The notes under the pieces: model-generated | What the model was told of the DNA's origin: nothing | What the model saw: only the letters and a program-made list of their open reading frames with translations | The model's database searches: none | In this document: in pieces, positions 25,908-32,031 of the stretch | Layout: the number at the start of each line of letters is the position of its first letter | Numbering within the stretch: the first letter of the stretch is position 1 | Program-made: the position numbers and the translations under genes | From: Vulcanimicrobiia bacterium | GTDB lineage: Bacteria > Eremiobacterota > Eremiobacteria > Baltobacterales > Baltobacteraceae | Direction of reading: 5' to 3' | NCBI GenBank assembly: GCA_024281135.1 | Contig: JAMXLG010000277.1 | Location: 1 to 32,031 of the forward strand | Length of the DNA stretch: 32,031 nucleotides

Positions 25908-27331
25908 GAAGGCTCGATGAGCGATTCGTCGATCATCGGCAGCTCCGCCCGAAAAAGCGCGCCCCCTTCCGGAGCGCGTTCGGCGTGAACGCTGCCGCCA
26001 TGAACCCGCGCAATCGAGCGGACGATCGCAAGACCCAAGCCCGTGCCCGGAACGTTGCGCGAGTGCGAACGATCCGAACGATAGAAGCGCTCGAACACCG
26101 CGCCGAGTTCCGCTTCCGGAATGCCCGGGCCGGTGTCGGCTACTTCAACCCATGCACGATCGCCGTCGCGTCCGACGCGTACGTGTACGACACCGGACGG
26201 CGTGAACTTGATCGCGTTATCGATCAAGTTGCCGATCAACTGGCGCAGCAAATGTTCGCTTCCCTCGACTAGCGGCGAATGTTCCGGGCGATCGAATTCG
26301 AGTGCCAATCCCTTTTCAGTCGCGCGTTGTGCGGCACCGCGCACCGCTTCCGCGGCGACCATCGCGAGTGAGAGCGGTTCCTTCGGCACATCGTCGCCTC
26401 GGTCGGCCTTTGCGAGCGTCAGCATGCCGTTGACCATGTCAGCGAGTGCCGCGCTCTCGCGCGCGATCGTTTCGAGGCTCTCGCGACGCACGGCTTCATC
26501 TCGATCGCCCCACCGCATGAGCAATTGCGCGTTTGCGTTGATCGACGTGAGCGGTGTCTTCAATTCGTGCGATGCGTCGGAGATGAACTGTCGCTCGCGC
26601 GCAAACGCTTCTTCCAGGCGCGCGAGCAAGTCGTTGAAACTCGCCGTCAACTCGCCGATTTCGTCGTGGCGATGCGTGACCAGCCGCACATCCAGGCGCT
26701 CCGAGCCGATCGCGCGCATCGCTTGCGAGAGGGCGGTGATCGGTCCTATTGCTTGAGATGCGAGTAGGAACGAAAGCACGACGATCGCGACTGCGCCCGC
26801 GAGAAGAATAAGAAGAATCGCCTGACGGCCCTGCTCGAACGTCCGATAGAGCGCGTCGAGCGGCTGCGCAACGTGCACAATTGCGGCCGCGTTGCCGCTC
26901 CGGAAAAGACGATCTTCGACAAGAAACGGGCGCCCGTTGAGCGCAATCTTACGAAACGCGCGGTCATTACCCGGCGCAATTGCCATGTTCGCCGGAATGT
27001 TCGTCGAGCCGAGATTCGGTGTGCGGGCGAGCGGATAACCTTCGACGTTGTCGACTTGGATGAACGTGCTCGGCGACTCCCACAAGACAAGATTTGCGCT
27101 GCTGAAGAGTTGCTCGAAAGTCTCGTTCCCGAGTTCGCCAAAGGCAAAAGGATTTGCCGCTGCAACGCGCTGCGCGATATCGTCCATCGTCGTATCGATG
27201 CGCATGCGTGCTTCGTCGAACAAAATCGCTTGCAGGCGCCACGCAATGACGCCGCTCGTACCCGCGAGCACGACGATTAACAGCACCGCGTACGCTACTG
27301 CAATCCGCCACCGCAGTGAAAGGTAAGACAC
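25904..27331 (-). CDS. Sensor histidine kinase (HAMP, HisKA, HATPase)
   Basis: This 475-residue two-pass membrane kinase has TM1 at about 10-32, an extracytoplasmic sensor of about 135 residues and TM2 at about 170-192. HAMP follows (IGPITALSQAMRAIGSERLD), then HisKA with phospho-acceptor His255 (DASHELKTPLTSI). The ATP domain has N-box NLIDNAIKFT (368-377), G1 DTGPGIP (399-405) and G2 GTGLGLAIV (429-437). All catalytic elements are intact. It should phosphorylate the OmpR-type regulator encoded 9 bp upstream. The sensor domain matches no family I can name. Its gene overlaps the secreted beta-repeat protein gene, suggesting that the pair senses and changes the envelope. Confidence 0.95.
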   Translation of the reverse strand: MSYLSLRWRIAVAYAVLLIVVLAGTSGVIAWRLQAILFDEARMRIDTTMDDIAQRVAAANPFAFGELGNETFEQLFSSANLVLWESPSTFIQVDNVEGYPLARTPNLGSTNIPANMAIAPGNDRAFRKIALNGRPFLVEDRLFRSGNAAAIVHVAQPLDALYRTFEQGRQAILLILLAGAVAIVVLSFLLASQAIGPITALSQAMRAIGSERLDVRLVTHRHDEIGELTASFNDLLARLEEAFARERQFISDASHELKTPLTSINANAQLLMRWGDRDEAVRRESLETIARESAALADMVNGMLTLAKADRGDDVPKEPLSLAMVAAEAVRGAAQRATEKGLALEFDRPEHSPLVEGSEHLLRQLIGNLIDNAIKFTPSGVVHVRVGRDGDRAWVEVADTGPGIPEAELGAVFERFYRSDRSHSRNVPGTGLGLAIVRSIARVHGGSVHAERAPEGGALFRAELPMIDESLIEPS

Positions 27332-27340
27332 GTTCGAGGC

Positions 27341-28021
27341 CTAGTCTTTGATCGTGTACCCGACGCCGCGTACCGTGGTAATCAGTTTCTCGTCGAATCC
27401 TTCGTCGATTTTGCCTCGGAGATAGCGGATGTACACGTCGATGAGGTTGGAGTCGCCGAGGAAATCGCTGCCCCACACGCCGTTGAAGAGTTCGTCGCGC
27501 GTGTGCACCTTATTGCGATGCAGCAGCAAGAATTCGAGCAGCGCATACTCCTTGGCGGTGAGCGCAATCGGCTTGCCCGCGCGGGTCACTTCGCGGCGGT
27601 CGCGGTCCATCACGACGTCGCGATACATGATTTTGTTGCTCTTGGGATGTTGCTGTCGCAAACGCGCGCGCACGCGCGCAAGCAGCTCGTCGGTCGAGAA
27701 CGGTTTCGTCAAATAATCGTCTGCGCCGACATCTAAGCCCGCGACGCGGTCGGGAACGCGATCTTTCGCCGTGAGCATGATGACCGGCACGTTGCTCTTC
27801 GCGCGCAAACGTTTGGTGACTTCAATGCCGTCCATGCGCGGGAGCATCAGATCCAAAATGACGAGATCCGGCTCTTTGAGCGCCTTTTCCAGTCCCTCGA
27901 GACCGTCGTGTGCAACGTCGACTTCGTAGCCTTCGTGCTGCAATTCAAGTTGAAGGACGCGGCTGATAGCGGCGTCATCTTCAACAACAAGGACCTTGTA
28001 TACGCTTGCCGGCTCGTTCAT
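27341..28021 (-). CDS. OmpR-family two-component response regulator
   Basis: This 226-residue protein has a receiver domain with the acidic pair Glu14/Asp15/Asp16, phospho-acceptor Asp57 (VILDLMLPRMDG), Thr/Ser switch in IMLTAKD and Lys106 (LTKPF). A C-terminal OmpR/PhoB winged helix follows, with EYALLEFLLLHRNKVHTRDELFNGVWG and VDVYIRYLRGKID-like recognition helix (here NLIDVYIRYLRGK) ending in RGVGYTIKD. It binds DNA directly and is controlled by the kinase gene 9 bp downstream. The unusual feature is its location inside an ECF sigma operon: it starts 11 bp after the small membrane protein, so two signalling systems share one transcript. Confidence 0.96.
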   Translation of the reverse strand: MNEPASVYKVLVVEDDAAISRVLQLELQHEGYEVDVAHDGLEGLEKALKEPDLVILDLMLPRMDGIEVTKRLRAKSNVPVIMLTAKDRVPDRVAGLDVGADDYLTKPFSTDELLARVRARLRQQHPKSNKIMYRDVVMDRDRREVTRAGKPIALTAKEYALLEFLLLHRNKVHTRDELFNGVWGSDFLGDSNLIDVYIRYLRGKIDEGFDEKLITTVRGVGYTIKD

Positions 28022-28032
28022 GCCGACAGAAC

Positions 28033-28404
28033 TTAGCGACGCTGCGTGTTAACGCCCTTTGCCGCAGGTTGGAATCCGGTGAAAATCGAGAGCCAAATGG
28101 CTGCGCCGCCGCCCGCCGCGATCCACGCGAGCGTCGTGTAATTCGAAAGTGCCTCTCCAACCGACGAACCGATCGCTTCGATCGAGTGGACGAAAAGTTG
28201 TCCGCCGCTCAGCACAACGATGGCAATCAGCCAAGTTGCAACCGCGGCAATTGCACCGAGCAGTGCGATTTCCCAGGGCTTGAAGAGCGGAGCGGGACGA
28301 TAGACGGTTGCCGTAAGAATTGCGGCGCGGAGGTCGGCCGGCGGCTCCTCGAGCGGAAGCGCAAAGAGGGCGCGGTCAAGTGCATCGTCGTTATCGTATT
28401 TCAT
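28033..28404 (-). CDS. Small two-pass membrane protein, putative anti-sigma factor
   Basis: This 123-residue protein has a short cytoplasmic N-terminus (LDRALFALPLEEPPADLRAAILTAT, about 9-33) of the kind seen in small anti-sigma proteins, then two membrane helices (PWEIALLGAIAAVATWLIAIVVLSGG and LAWIAAGGGAAIWLSIFTG). The zinc-binding HxxxCxxC motif of classic ZAS anti-sigma factors is absent, so the assignment rests on gene position: its ATG overlaps the ECF sigma stop (ATGA). It probably holds the sigma factor at the membrane until a signal arrives; this is inference. Confidence 0.7.
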   Translation of the reverse strand: MKYDNDDALDRALFALPLEEPPADLRAAILTATVYRPAPLFKPWEIALLGAIAAVATWLIAIVVLSGGQLFVHSIEAIGSSVGEALSNYTTLAWIAAGGGAAIWLSIFTGFQPAAKGVNTQRR

Positions 28405-28988
28405 TCTAGTACCTCCGCCGCGCTCAGAAGCTTGCGCAATTGCTCCTTTGCCCGGAATAAATGAGTCTTCACCGTTCCCATCGGCAGTCCCAGCACTTCG
28501 GCGATTTCTTCGTACTGTTTTCCCTGCAGATGGTATAGCGTTATGACCGTCCGGTATTTCTCCGGAAGCGCGTCGATCGCCGCCCGAAGCCGCCGTGCTT
28601 CGTCGAGCGCTATCGCCTGGCGCTCGGGTCCAGGCCCGGGATCCGCCCGTTCGGGCATCTCCTCATTGCTGTAACGCTTGTTGCGGCTCAGCCGGTCGCA
28701 ACAGGCGTGATAGGCGATCGCAAAGATCCAGGTCGAGAACTTGGCGCCTTGCTTGAAGGTGCGAAGCGACCGGTAGGCCTTGAAGAAGGCTTCTTGGGTT
28801 GCGTCCCGTGCCTCTTCCACGTTGTGGAGCGTCCGATAGGCGAGATGATAGACCGCCCGGTCGTACCGCTCGACGAGCGTGGCGAAAGCCTCGGGGTTGC
28901 CACCGAGGGTCATCGCAACGAGTTCGCCGTCTTCCGGCCCTGCGTGCACCGGTTCTATCCGACGCACCTCCGCAAGCGCTGCAGACAC
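28401..28988 (-). CDS. ECF RNA polymerase sigma factor
   Basis: From GTG 28988 this is a 195-residue extracytoplasmic-function sigma factor. Sigma region 2 spans about 34-103 (LVERYDRAVYHLAYR, DATQEAFFKAYRSL, FSTWIFAIAYHACCD). Region 4 spans about 137-188 (ALPEKYRTVITLYHLQGKQYEEIAEVLGLPMGTVKTHLFRAKEQLR). A Pro/Gly-rich linker joins them. It directs RNA polymerase to specific promoters. The start is uncertain: GTG codons at 28988, 28967 and 28949 are all possible, and the first ATG (28913) lies inside the conserved region. It heads the five-gene (-) operon and has an ECF-like promoter of its own, so it probably activates itself. Confidence 0.93.
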   Translation of the reverse strand: MSAALAEVRRIEPVHAGPEDGELVAMTLGGNPEAFATLVERYDRAVYHLAYRTLHNVEEARDATQEAFFKAYRSLRTFKQGAKFSTWIFAIAYHACCDRLSRNKRYSNEEMPERADPGPGPERQAIALDEARRLRAAIDALPEKYRTVITLYHLQGKQYEEIAEVLGLPMGTVKTHLFRAKEQLRKLLSAAEVLE

Positions 28989-28996
28989 GCTCCATG

Positions 28997-29022
28997 TACG
29001 CCGGCGACCTGCCCTATGTTTC
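28997..29022 (-). promoter_or_regulatory. Candidate ECF-type promoter for the sigma operon
   Basis: On the (-) strand GAAAC (29022-29018) is followed after 17 bp by CGTA (29000-28997), the layout of many ECF promoters (GAAC-like -35, CGT-type -10). Transcription would start near 28990, at or just before the first GTG of the sigma gene. Confidence 0.45.
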
Positions 29023-29034
29023 GTAGGTAGAATT

Positions 29035-29059
29035 GAAACAACCAGGGTCTCCAGCCGTA
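29035..29059 (+). promoter_or_regulatory. Candidate ECF-type promoter for the small ORF/DUF4097 operon
   Basis: GAAAC (29035-29039) and CGTA (29056-29059) are separated by 16 bp. A start near 29066 would leave a leader of about 34 nt before the small ORF. It mirrors the element on the other strand. Confidence 0.5.
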
Positions 29060-29099
29060 CGTGAGACAGGCACAAATACGGAGGCCGAAACGGAAAGAA

Positions 29100-29207
29100 A
29101 TGCTCACGACAGCCAAGCTTAACAAATCACTCCCGAAGGCGGTACTGGTCGAAGGAACCGTTCGGGACCTGCGCCCGACCTTCCAAGGGTGGGGCCCGCG
29201 CATCTGA
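29100..29207 (+). CDS. Small ORF, 35 residues, translationally coupled to the DUF4097 gene
   Basis: ATG at 29100 opens 35 codons ending TGA at 29205-29207. The peptide starts MLTTAKLNKSLPKAVLVEG and ends in FQGWGPRI; it is basic, with no membrane segment. A purine-rich GGAAAGAA stands directly before the ATG. The stop overlaps the ATG of the DUF4097 gene as TGATG, a classic coupling junction. It may be a leader peptide controlling that gene or a small regulatory protein. I do not recognise the peptide. Its lysines and LPKAVLVEGTVRDLRP stretch look protein-like rather than random. Confidence 0.55.
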   Translation: MLTTAKLNKSLPKAVLVEGTVRDLRPTFQGWGPRI

Positions 29208-30124
29208 TGCGCGCGATGGAACGTCCGTCACGTACGGGTCTAATCTCGCTGCTCATCGCCGTCGAGGTGGTGATCGCGGGATTAGCCTTATACACGCTGC
29301 GCGGTGCCGGCTTTGTTTCGGCCGGCGGCGTTCATGAAGTTGAGTATAATGCCCCGGCCATCGCTCCCATCAGCGCTGGATACGCACCTGTCGTGACCGT
29401 CGACGATGTCGACTCGCACGTCGTCGTGACGCCCTCGAATGACGGACAAGTTCATGTTACGGATCGCACGGAAGTGCACGGATTCATGTTCGGCGCCGAT
29501 CGCGCGCAAGTACTGCAAGTCACTCGCACGCTCGACGGCGTGCGCGTGTACCGTCCGGAAGGACACTTTACGCTCGGTGATACGACGAACCGCATCGAAC
29601 TTTCCGTTCCACCGATGACGCAGTTGAAAATTTCACGCAGCGGCGGCGACGACATCAGCGGATTGCAAAACGGTGTCGACGTTAGCTCGCAAGACGGGCA
29701 TATCACGCTCGATGACATGAAGGGCGACATCAAAGCGCACAGCGACGATGGACGCATTACGCTCGGCAACGTGAGCGCGAATCAAATCGACGCGACGACG
29801 AGCGACGGTCGTGTCTATGCAACGCAACTCCAAATGACCGGCGCATCGCCGCGAGTAACGCTCCATAGCGACAGCGGATCGATGCGCATCAGCGGAAGCT
29901 TTCCGGCCGGCAGTTATTCCTTTACCACCTCCGACGGGCGCATCGAACTGACGCTTTTGCAAGGGTCCGATGCGAACGTCGACGCCTCGACCGCCGACGG
30001 TCACGTCGTTGTCGACGGTCGCGACCTGGAAGGTCAACCGATCCGCGTCGGCAACGGTAGCGCCTCAATGCGAGTGCGCAGCGAAGACGGATCGGTCCAC
30101 ATAACCACGAACGGAGCCCTCTAA
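29207..30124 (+). CDS. DUF4097 family beta-repeat protein, membrane-anchored or secreted
   Basis: From ATG 29207 this 305-residue protein has an N-terminal signal anchor (LISLLIAVEVVIAGLALYTL). A long beta-solenoid follows, built of D-G turn repeats: QDGHITLDD, SDDGRITLGN, TSDGRVYAT, DSGSMRISG, TSDGRIELTL, TADGHVVVDG and SEDGSVHITT. These are the hallmark of the DUF4097 adhesin-like family, whose members often sit beside ECF sigma/anti-sigma genes. The function is unknown; a structural or sensory envelope role is inferred. The start was chosen because its ATG overlaps the stop of the small ORF; GTG 29189 and ATG 29216 are alternatives. The (-) strand counterpart at 24909-25907 ends the divergent operon. 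Confidence 0.85.
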   Translation: MRAMERPSRTGLISLLIAVEVVIAGLALYTLRGAGFVSAGGVHEVEYNAPAIAPISAGYAPVVTVDDVDSHVVVTPSNDGQVHVTDRTEVHGFMFGADRAQVLQVTRTLDGVRVYRPEGHFTLGDTTNRIELSVPPMTQLKISRSGGDDISGLQNGVDVSSQDGHITLDDMKGDIKAHSDDGRITLGNVSANQIDATTSDGRVYATQLQMTGASPRVTLHSDSGSMRISGSFPAGSYSFTTSDGRIELTLLQGSDANVDASTADGHVVVDGRDLEGQPIRVGNGSASMRVRSEDGSVHITTNGAL

Positions 30125-30128
30125 AGTC

Positions 30129-30764
30129 ATGGCAGATACACTCGTCCCTCTCTTCGGCATAATCTTTCTCTTCGGAGCGCCGGTCGCCGCGTGGATCGTT
30201 TCCCGCGTCCTTGCGCACCAGGAACGGATGGCAATGATCAGCCGCGGGATCATCCCGCCGTCAGATCCCCGCGCCTACCGCGATATGCAGCGCCGCGGAT
30301 GGCAGACGGGTCCGATCCCGCCGCCGCCCGGTCCCGGGCTCGGCGCGGTCCCACCGACTCCGCCCAGCATGAGCGTGTACGACGATCAGTATTACGCCCA
30401 AAGCCAGTTGCGCAAGGGCGTCACGGTCACCATGGTGGGCTTTGCGCTGCTAATCGGGCTCTCGTTCATAGGCTTCCGTAGCGACGGCCGTATGGAATTT
30501 GGCCCTTGGCTGCTGGGTGGACTCATTCCGATGTTTGTCGGAATTGCGCAAATTATCAATGCACTGCTGAATGGGGCCCGGTTCCCGGGGATGCAACCCA
30601 TGGGTGGACCGACTCAGCAGCAGTCATCGTTCACGCAGCCGCAGCCTCCGCCGAGCGGCGGGATGCCTCCGAATCCGCCCCCGCCGCCCTCGGGTCCGTA
30701 CGGCTGGCGTCCGGGGCCGACGCCGGAGATCGAAAAGCCGGCGCAGCCGCCGGACGCACGCTAG
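30129..30764 (+). CDS. Proline-rich membrane protein of unknown function
   Basis: This 211-residue protein has an N-terminal helix (LVPLFGIIFLFGAPVAAWIV), a short basic cytoplasmic stretch, then two more helices (VTVTMVGFALLIGLSFIGF and FGPWLLGGLIPMFVGIAQII). Pro/Gly-rich tracts lie between helices (about 58-78) and at the C-terminus (about 160-205). The layout resembles small DUF6249-like membrane proteins associated with ECF operons, but this is a loose match. It starts 4 bp after the DUF4097 stop and is followed by a strong terminator, so it ends the (+) operon. Confidence 0.8.
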   Translation: MADTLVPLFGIIFLFGAPVAAWIVSRVLAHQERMAMISRGIIPPSDPRAYRDMQRRGWQTGPIPPPPGPGLGAVPPTPPSMSVYDDQYYAQSQLRKGVTVTMVGFALLIGLSFIGFRSDGRMEFGPWLLGGLIPMFVGIAQIINALLNGARFPGMQPMGGPTQQQSSFTQPQPPPSGGMPPNPPPPPSGPYGWRPGPTPEIEKPAQPPDAR

Positions 30765-30798
30765 AAGATCGAAGCTCCGTTTTTAGAGAGGGAAACAG

Positions 30799-30826
30799 AA
30801 AAGCCGGTTCGTTTGAACCGGCTTTT
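30799..30826. terminator. Strong bidirectional hairpin terminator
   Basis: AAAAGCCGGTTC (30799-30810) and GAACCGGCTTTT (30815-30826) form a perfect 12-bp stem with loop GTTT, flanked by A and T runs. It lies 35 bp after the membrane protein stop and can end transcripts from both directions, including the small gene at 30900-31040. Confidence 0.9.
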
Positions 30827-30899
30827 CCGCTGCTGCTAGAGGTCTTGGAGTGCTTCTTCGGAGGTTAACTCGTGCGAGATTCCGTTGGGAAGGAGGTTA

Positions 30900-31040
30900 C
30901 TACTTGCAGGATACCAGCGCTATGGCCCAGCCTGCTGTAGTTCTCGTACGTACGAGATAGCCGTCCGCAGTGCGGTCGTAGACCTGATACCCGGCGCGTA
31001 GCGCGTCGGCTAACGTTTTGAATACCATCAGACCAGCCAT
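30900..31040 (-). CDS. Small conserved-looking protein, 46 residues
   Basis: A 46-codon gene runs from ATG 31040 to TAG 30902-30900. The ribosome binding site is the best in this window: AAGGAGG (31054-31048) 7 bp before the ATG. The product starts MAGLMVFKTLADALRAGYQV, continues with YDRTADGYLVRTRTTAG and ends WAIALVSCK. A short helix and then a beta hairpin seem likely. There is no signal peptide or long membrane segment. I do not recognise the family. The codons are well balanced and the frame looks protein-like, unlike the other frames. An ECF-like promoter precedes it (see 31082-31106), so it may belong to the sigma regulon next door. Confidence 0.75.
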   Translation of the reverse strand: MAGLMVFKTLADALRAGYQVYDRTADGYLVRTRTTAGWAIALVSCK

Positions 31041-31081
31041 TGCGGACCCTCCTTTCCGGTTTTTGTTTCTCTAGTATCTAT

Positions 31082-31106
31082 AACGGCTTAAGTCGCACGA
31101 AGGTTC
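31082..31106 (-). promoter_or_regulatory. Candidate ECF-type promoter for the 46-residue gene
   Basis: On the (-) strand GAACC (31106-31102) and CGTT (31085-31082) are 16 bp apart, like the two elements at 28997-29059. The predicted start near 31075 leaves a leader of about 35 nt containing AAGGAGG. A weaker sigma-70 reading (TTCGTG, 17 bp, GATACT) overlaps it. Confidence 0.35.
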
Positions 31107-31124
31107 AGTGTTCTTCCCCGGACT

Positions 31125-31153
31125 TTGTTAAAAATTTGGAGAATCTCTATACA
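31125..31153 (+). promoter_or_regulatory. Candidate sigma-70-type promoter upstream of pyrK
   Basis: TTGTTA (31125-31130), 17 bp, TATACA (31148-31153) is the best housekeeping promoter match seen. The -10 lies only 2 bp before the annotated pyrK ATG, so either the real pyrK start is further inside or the match is fortuitous. Confidence 0.4.
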
Positions 31154-31155
31154 TT

Positions 31156-31980
31156 ATGCCCATCGTTTCGCCGCTAGCCACTATCCATAACGCGGTGGTG
31201 ACGGATCGACGAGAGCTAGCACCGGGCGTTGTCCTACTTGGTTTTGACGCACCGGATCTCGTCGCTGTGACCCGTCCAGGCTCGTTTGTTATGGTCGTTC
31301 CGCTGAGCGGCGAAAGCGCTGCAACGGCTCTTGGTGTGTACGAAGCGGACGGGCGCCGCGCTAGCATTTTGTTTTTCGTCGTTGGCAAACGTACAGAAGA
31401 ATTGTCAAGAATTTCTGAAGGCGAAACGATAGGGGTCGTCGGGCCGCTTGGCAATGGCTTTACAATCGGCGACGAGCGGGATGTTGCAATTGTCGCAGGC
31501 GGCGTCGGCATTGCATCGGTGCTGTTGCCTGCTCTAGCGTATCTGCGCGCCGGCGCGCGCGTGCGTTTGTACTATGGTGCGCGTACAGCAGACTTGCTTG
31601 TCGACCGCGAACGTTTTGCGCGCGAAGGGTGCGAGGTGCTTCTTGCAACCGACGACGGCAGCATGGGACATTCCGGCTACATCACATCACTGCTCGCACA
31701 GACGAACCGGCCACCTGACGTGGTTCTCGCGTGCGGACCGACGCCGATGTTGCGCGCGGTCGCGAGTGTTGCGAGCGACATGAACGTGCCGGCGCAGTTG
31801 TCGCTGGAAGAAACGTTTGCGTGCGGAGTCGGTGGATGTTGGGGATGTGTCGTACCGATCGTGAACACGTCGGCGCAAGCACCGAGTTTTCCGCCGGCGG
31901 AGCGCAACGGCAGCGATGTGGTCTACGCACGCGTTTGTAAAGAAGGACCGGTGTTTTGGGCGCACGAGTTGAGATGGTGA
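31156..31980 (+). CDS. pyrK: Dihydroorotate dehydrogenase electron-transfer subunit PyrK
   Basis: PyrK passes electrons from PyrD to NAD+ via FAD and a [2Fe-2S] cluster in pyrimidine synthesis. The 274-residue protein has a flavoprotein half, then the NAD-binding loop DVAIVAGGVGIASVLLPAL (about 109-127), LACGPTPMLRAV (191-202), and the cluster cysteines Cys223, Cys228, Cys231 (FACGVGGCWGC) and Cys261 (VCKEGPVF). The usual FAD motif RPxS is not visible at its expected place; the segment reads ATALGVYEADGRRAS. The ATG at 31156 has GGAGAA 12 bp upstream. The stop overlaps the start of pyrD, the expected partner. Confidence 0.92.
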   Translation: MPIVSPLATIHNAVVTDRRELAPGVVLLGFDAPDLVAVTRPGSFVMVVPLSGESAATALGVYEADGRRASILFFVVGKRTEELSRISEGETIGVVGPLGNGFTIGDERDVAIVAGGVGIASVLLPALAYLRAGARVRLYYGARTADLLVDRERFAREGCEVLLATDDGSMGHSGYITSLLAQTNRPPDVVLACGPTPMLRAVASVASDMNVPAQLSLEETFACGVGGCWGCVVPIVNTSAQAPSFPPAERNGSDVVYARVCKEGPVFWAHELRW

Positions 31981-32031
31981 ACGACCTGATTACGGCGCGG
32001 ACAGTCGATGTTTCGGTGAAACTCGGGAAGC
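31977..32031 (+). CDS. pyrD: Dihydroorotate dehydrogenase catalytic subunit PyrD, N-terminal fragment
   Basis: Only the first ~18 codons are in the window. GTG 31977 overlaps the pyrK TGA (GTGA); ATG 31974 is the alternative. The residues ITARTVDVSVKLGK match the first strand of class 1B PyrD. With PyrK directly upstream this is very probably the NAD-dependent dihydroorotate dehydrogenase. The gene continues beyond the window end. Confidence 0.75.
   Translation, partial: MNDLITARTVDVSVKLGK

Noticed and set aside
28663..28995. Open frame starting at ATG 28995 inside the sigma gene region
   Set aside because: It is out of frame with the conserved sigma-2 and sigma-4 motifs; those require the 28401-28988 frame.
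1..32031. CRISPR arrays, tRNA/rRNA genes, insertion sequences, prophage genes
   Set aside because: I saw no spaced repeats, no tRNA cloverleaf, no transposase, integrase or structural phage genes; a tRNA or Rfam scan would be needed to exclude small RNAs fully.

Overview
The window is 32 kb of densely coding, moderately GC-rich bacterial chromosome with a complete housekeeping and catabolic character. I see no phage, insertion sequence, CRISPR array, rRNA or tRNA gene. Gene content points to an aerobic or facultative, chemoheterotrophic, didermic-type bacterium: Tat and lipoprotein export signals, heme-b/molybdenum redox proteins, leucine degradation, de novo purine and pyrimidine genes. The mixture would fit a poorly cultured phylum such as Eremiobacterota/Vulcanimicrobiota, but that placement is only an impression.

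Layout. 1-1966 (+): a zinc/manganese-type ABC importer (binding protein, ATPase with a histidine-rich tail, permease). 1947-5012 (-): a glycoside hydrolase, a short-chain dehydrogenase with an extra C-terminal domain, and a secreted Met/His-containing protein. 5054-6669 (+): purE-purK. 6611-13722 (-): a tightly overlapping seven-gene operon that begins with leucine/isovalerate degradation genes (methylglutaconyl-CoA hydratase, biotin-carrying methylcrotonyl-CoA carboxylase subunit, HMG-CoA lyase) and continues with an amidohydrolase, a glycosyltransferase, a DUF3052 protein and a dehydrogenase. 13764-15319 (+): a cytochrome b and a molybdopterin oxidoreductase. 15340-17416: a secreted repeat protein, an acetyltransferase and a secreted unknown. 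17334-19886 (-): the carboxyltransferase subunit of methylcrotonyl-CoA carboxylase with a DMT transporter. 19921-22610 (+): a DUF1800/DUF1501 pair. 22607-24899: an unknown protein, a PadR regulator, a metallo-hydrolase and an acetyltransferase.

24909-31040 is the most interesting part. A five-gene (-) operon encodes an ECF sigma factor, a small membrane protein in the anti-sigma position, an OmpR-type response regulator, a sensor kinase and a secreted beta-repeat protein. It is divergent from a (+) operon encoding a 35-residue small ORF (stop and next start share TGATG), a DUF4097 beta-repeat protein and a proline-rich membrane protein, closed by a perfect 12-bp hairpin terminator. Beyond it lies a 46-residue gene on the (-) strand with an excellent ribosome binding site. 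The two divergent operons and the 46-residue gene each carry a similar ECF-like promoter pattern (GAAAC or GAACC, 16-17 bp, CGTA or CGTT). I infer one envelope-sensing regulon with two tiny proteins. The window closes with pyrK and the first codons of pyrD.

No gene-free stretch exceeds about 300 bp. The largest non-coding areas are 30765-30899 and 31041-31155 (terminator and promoter elements) and the padR leader at 23102-23268.
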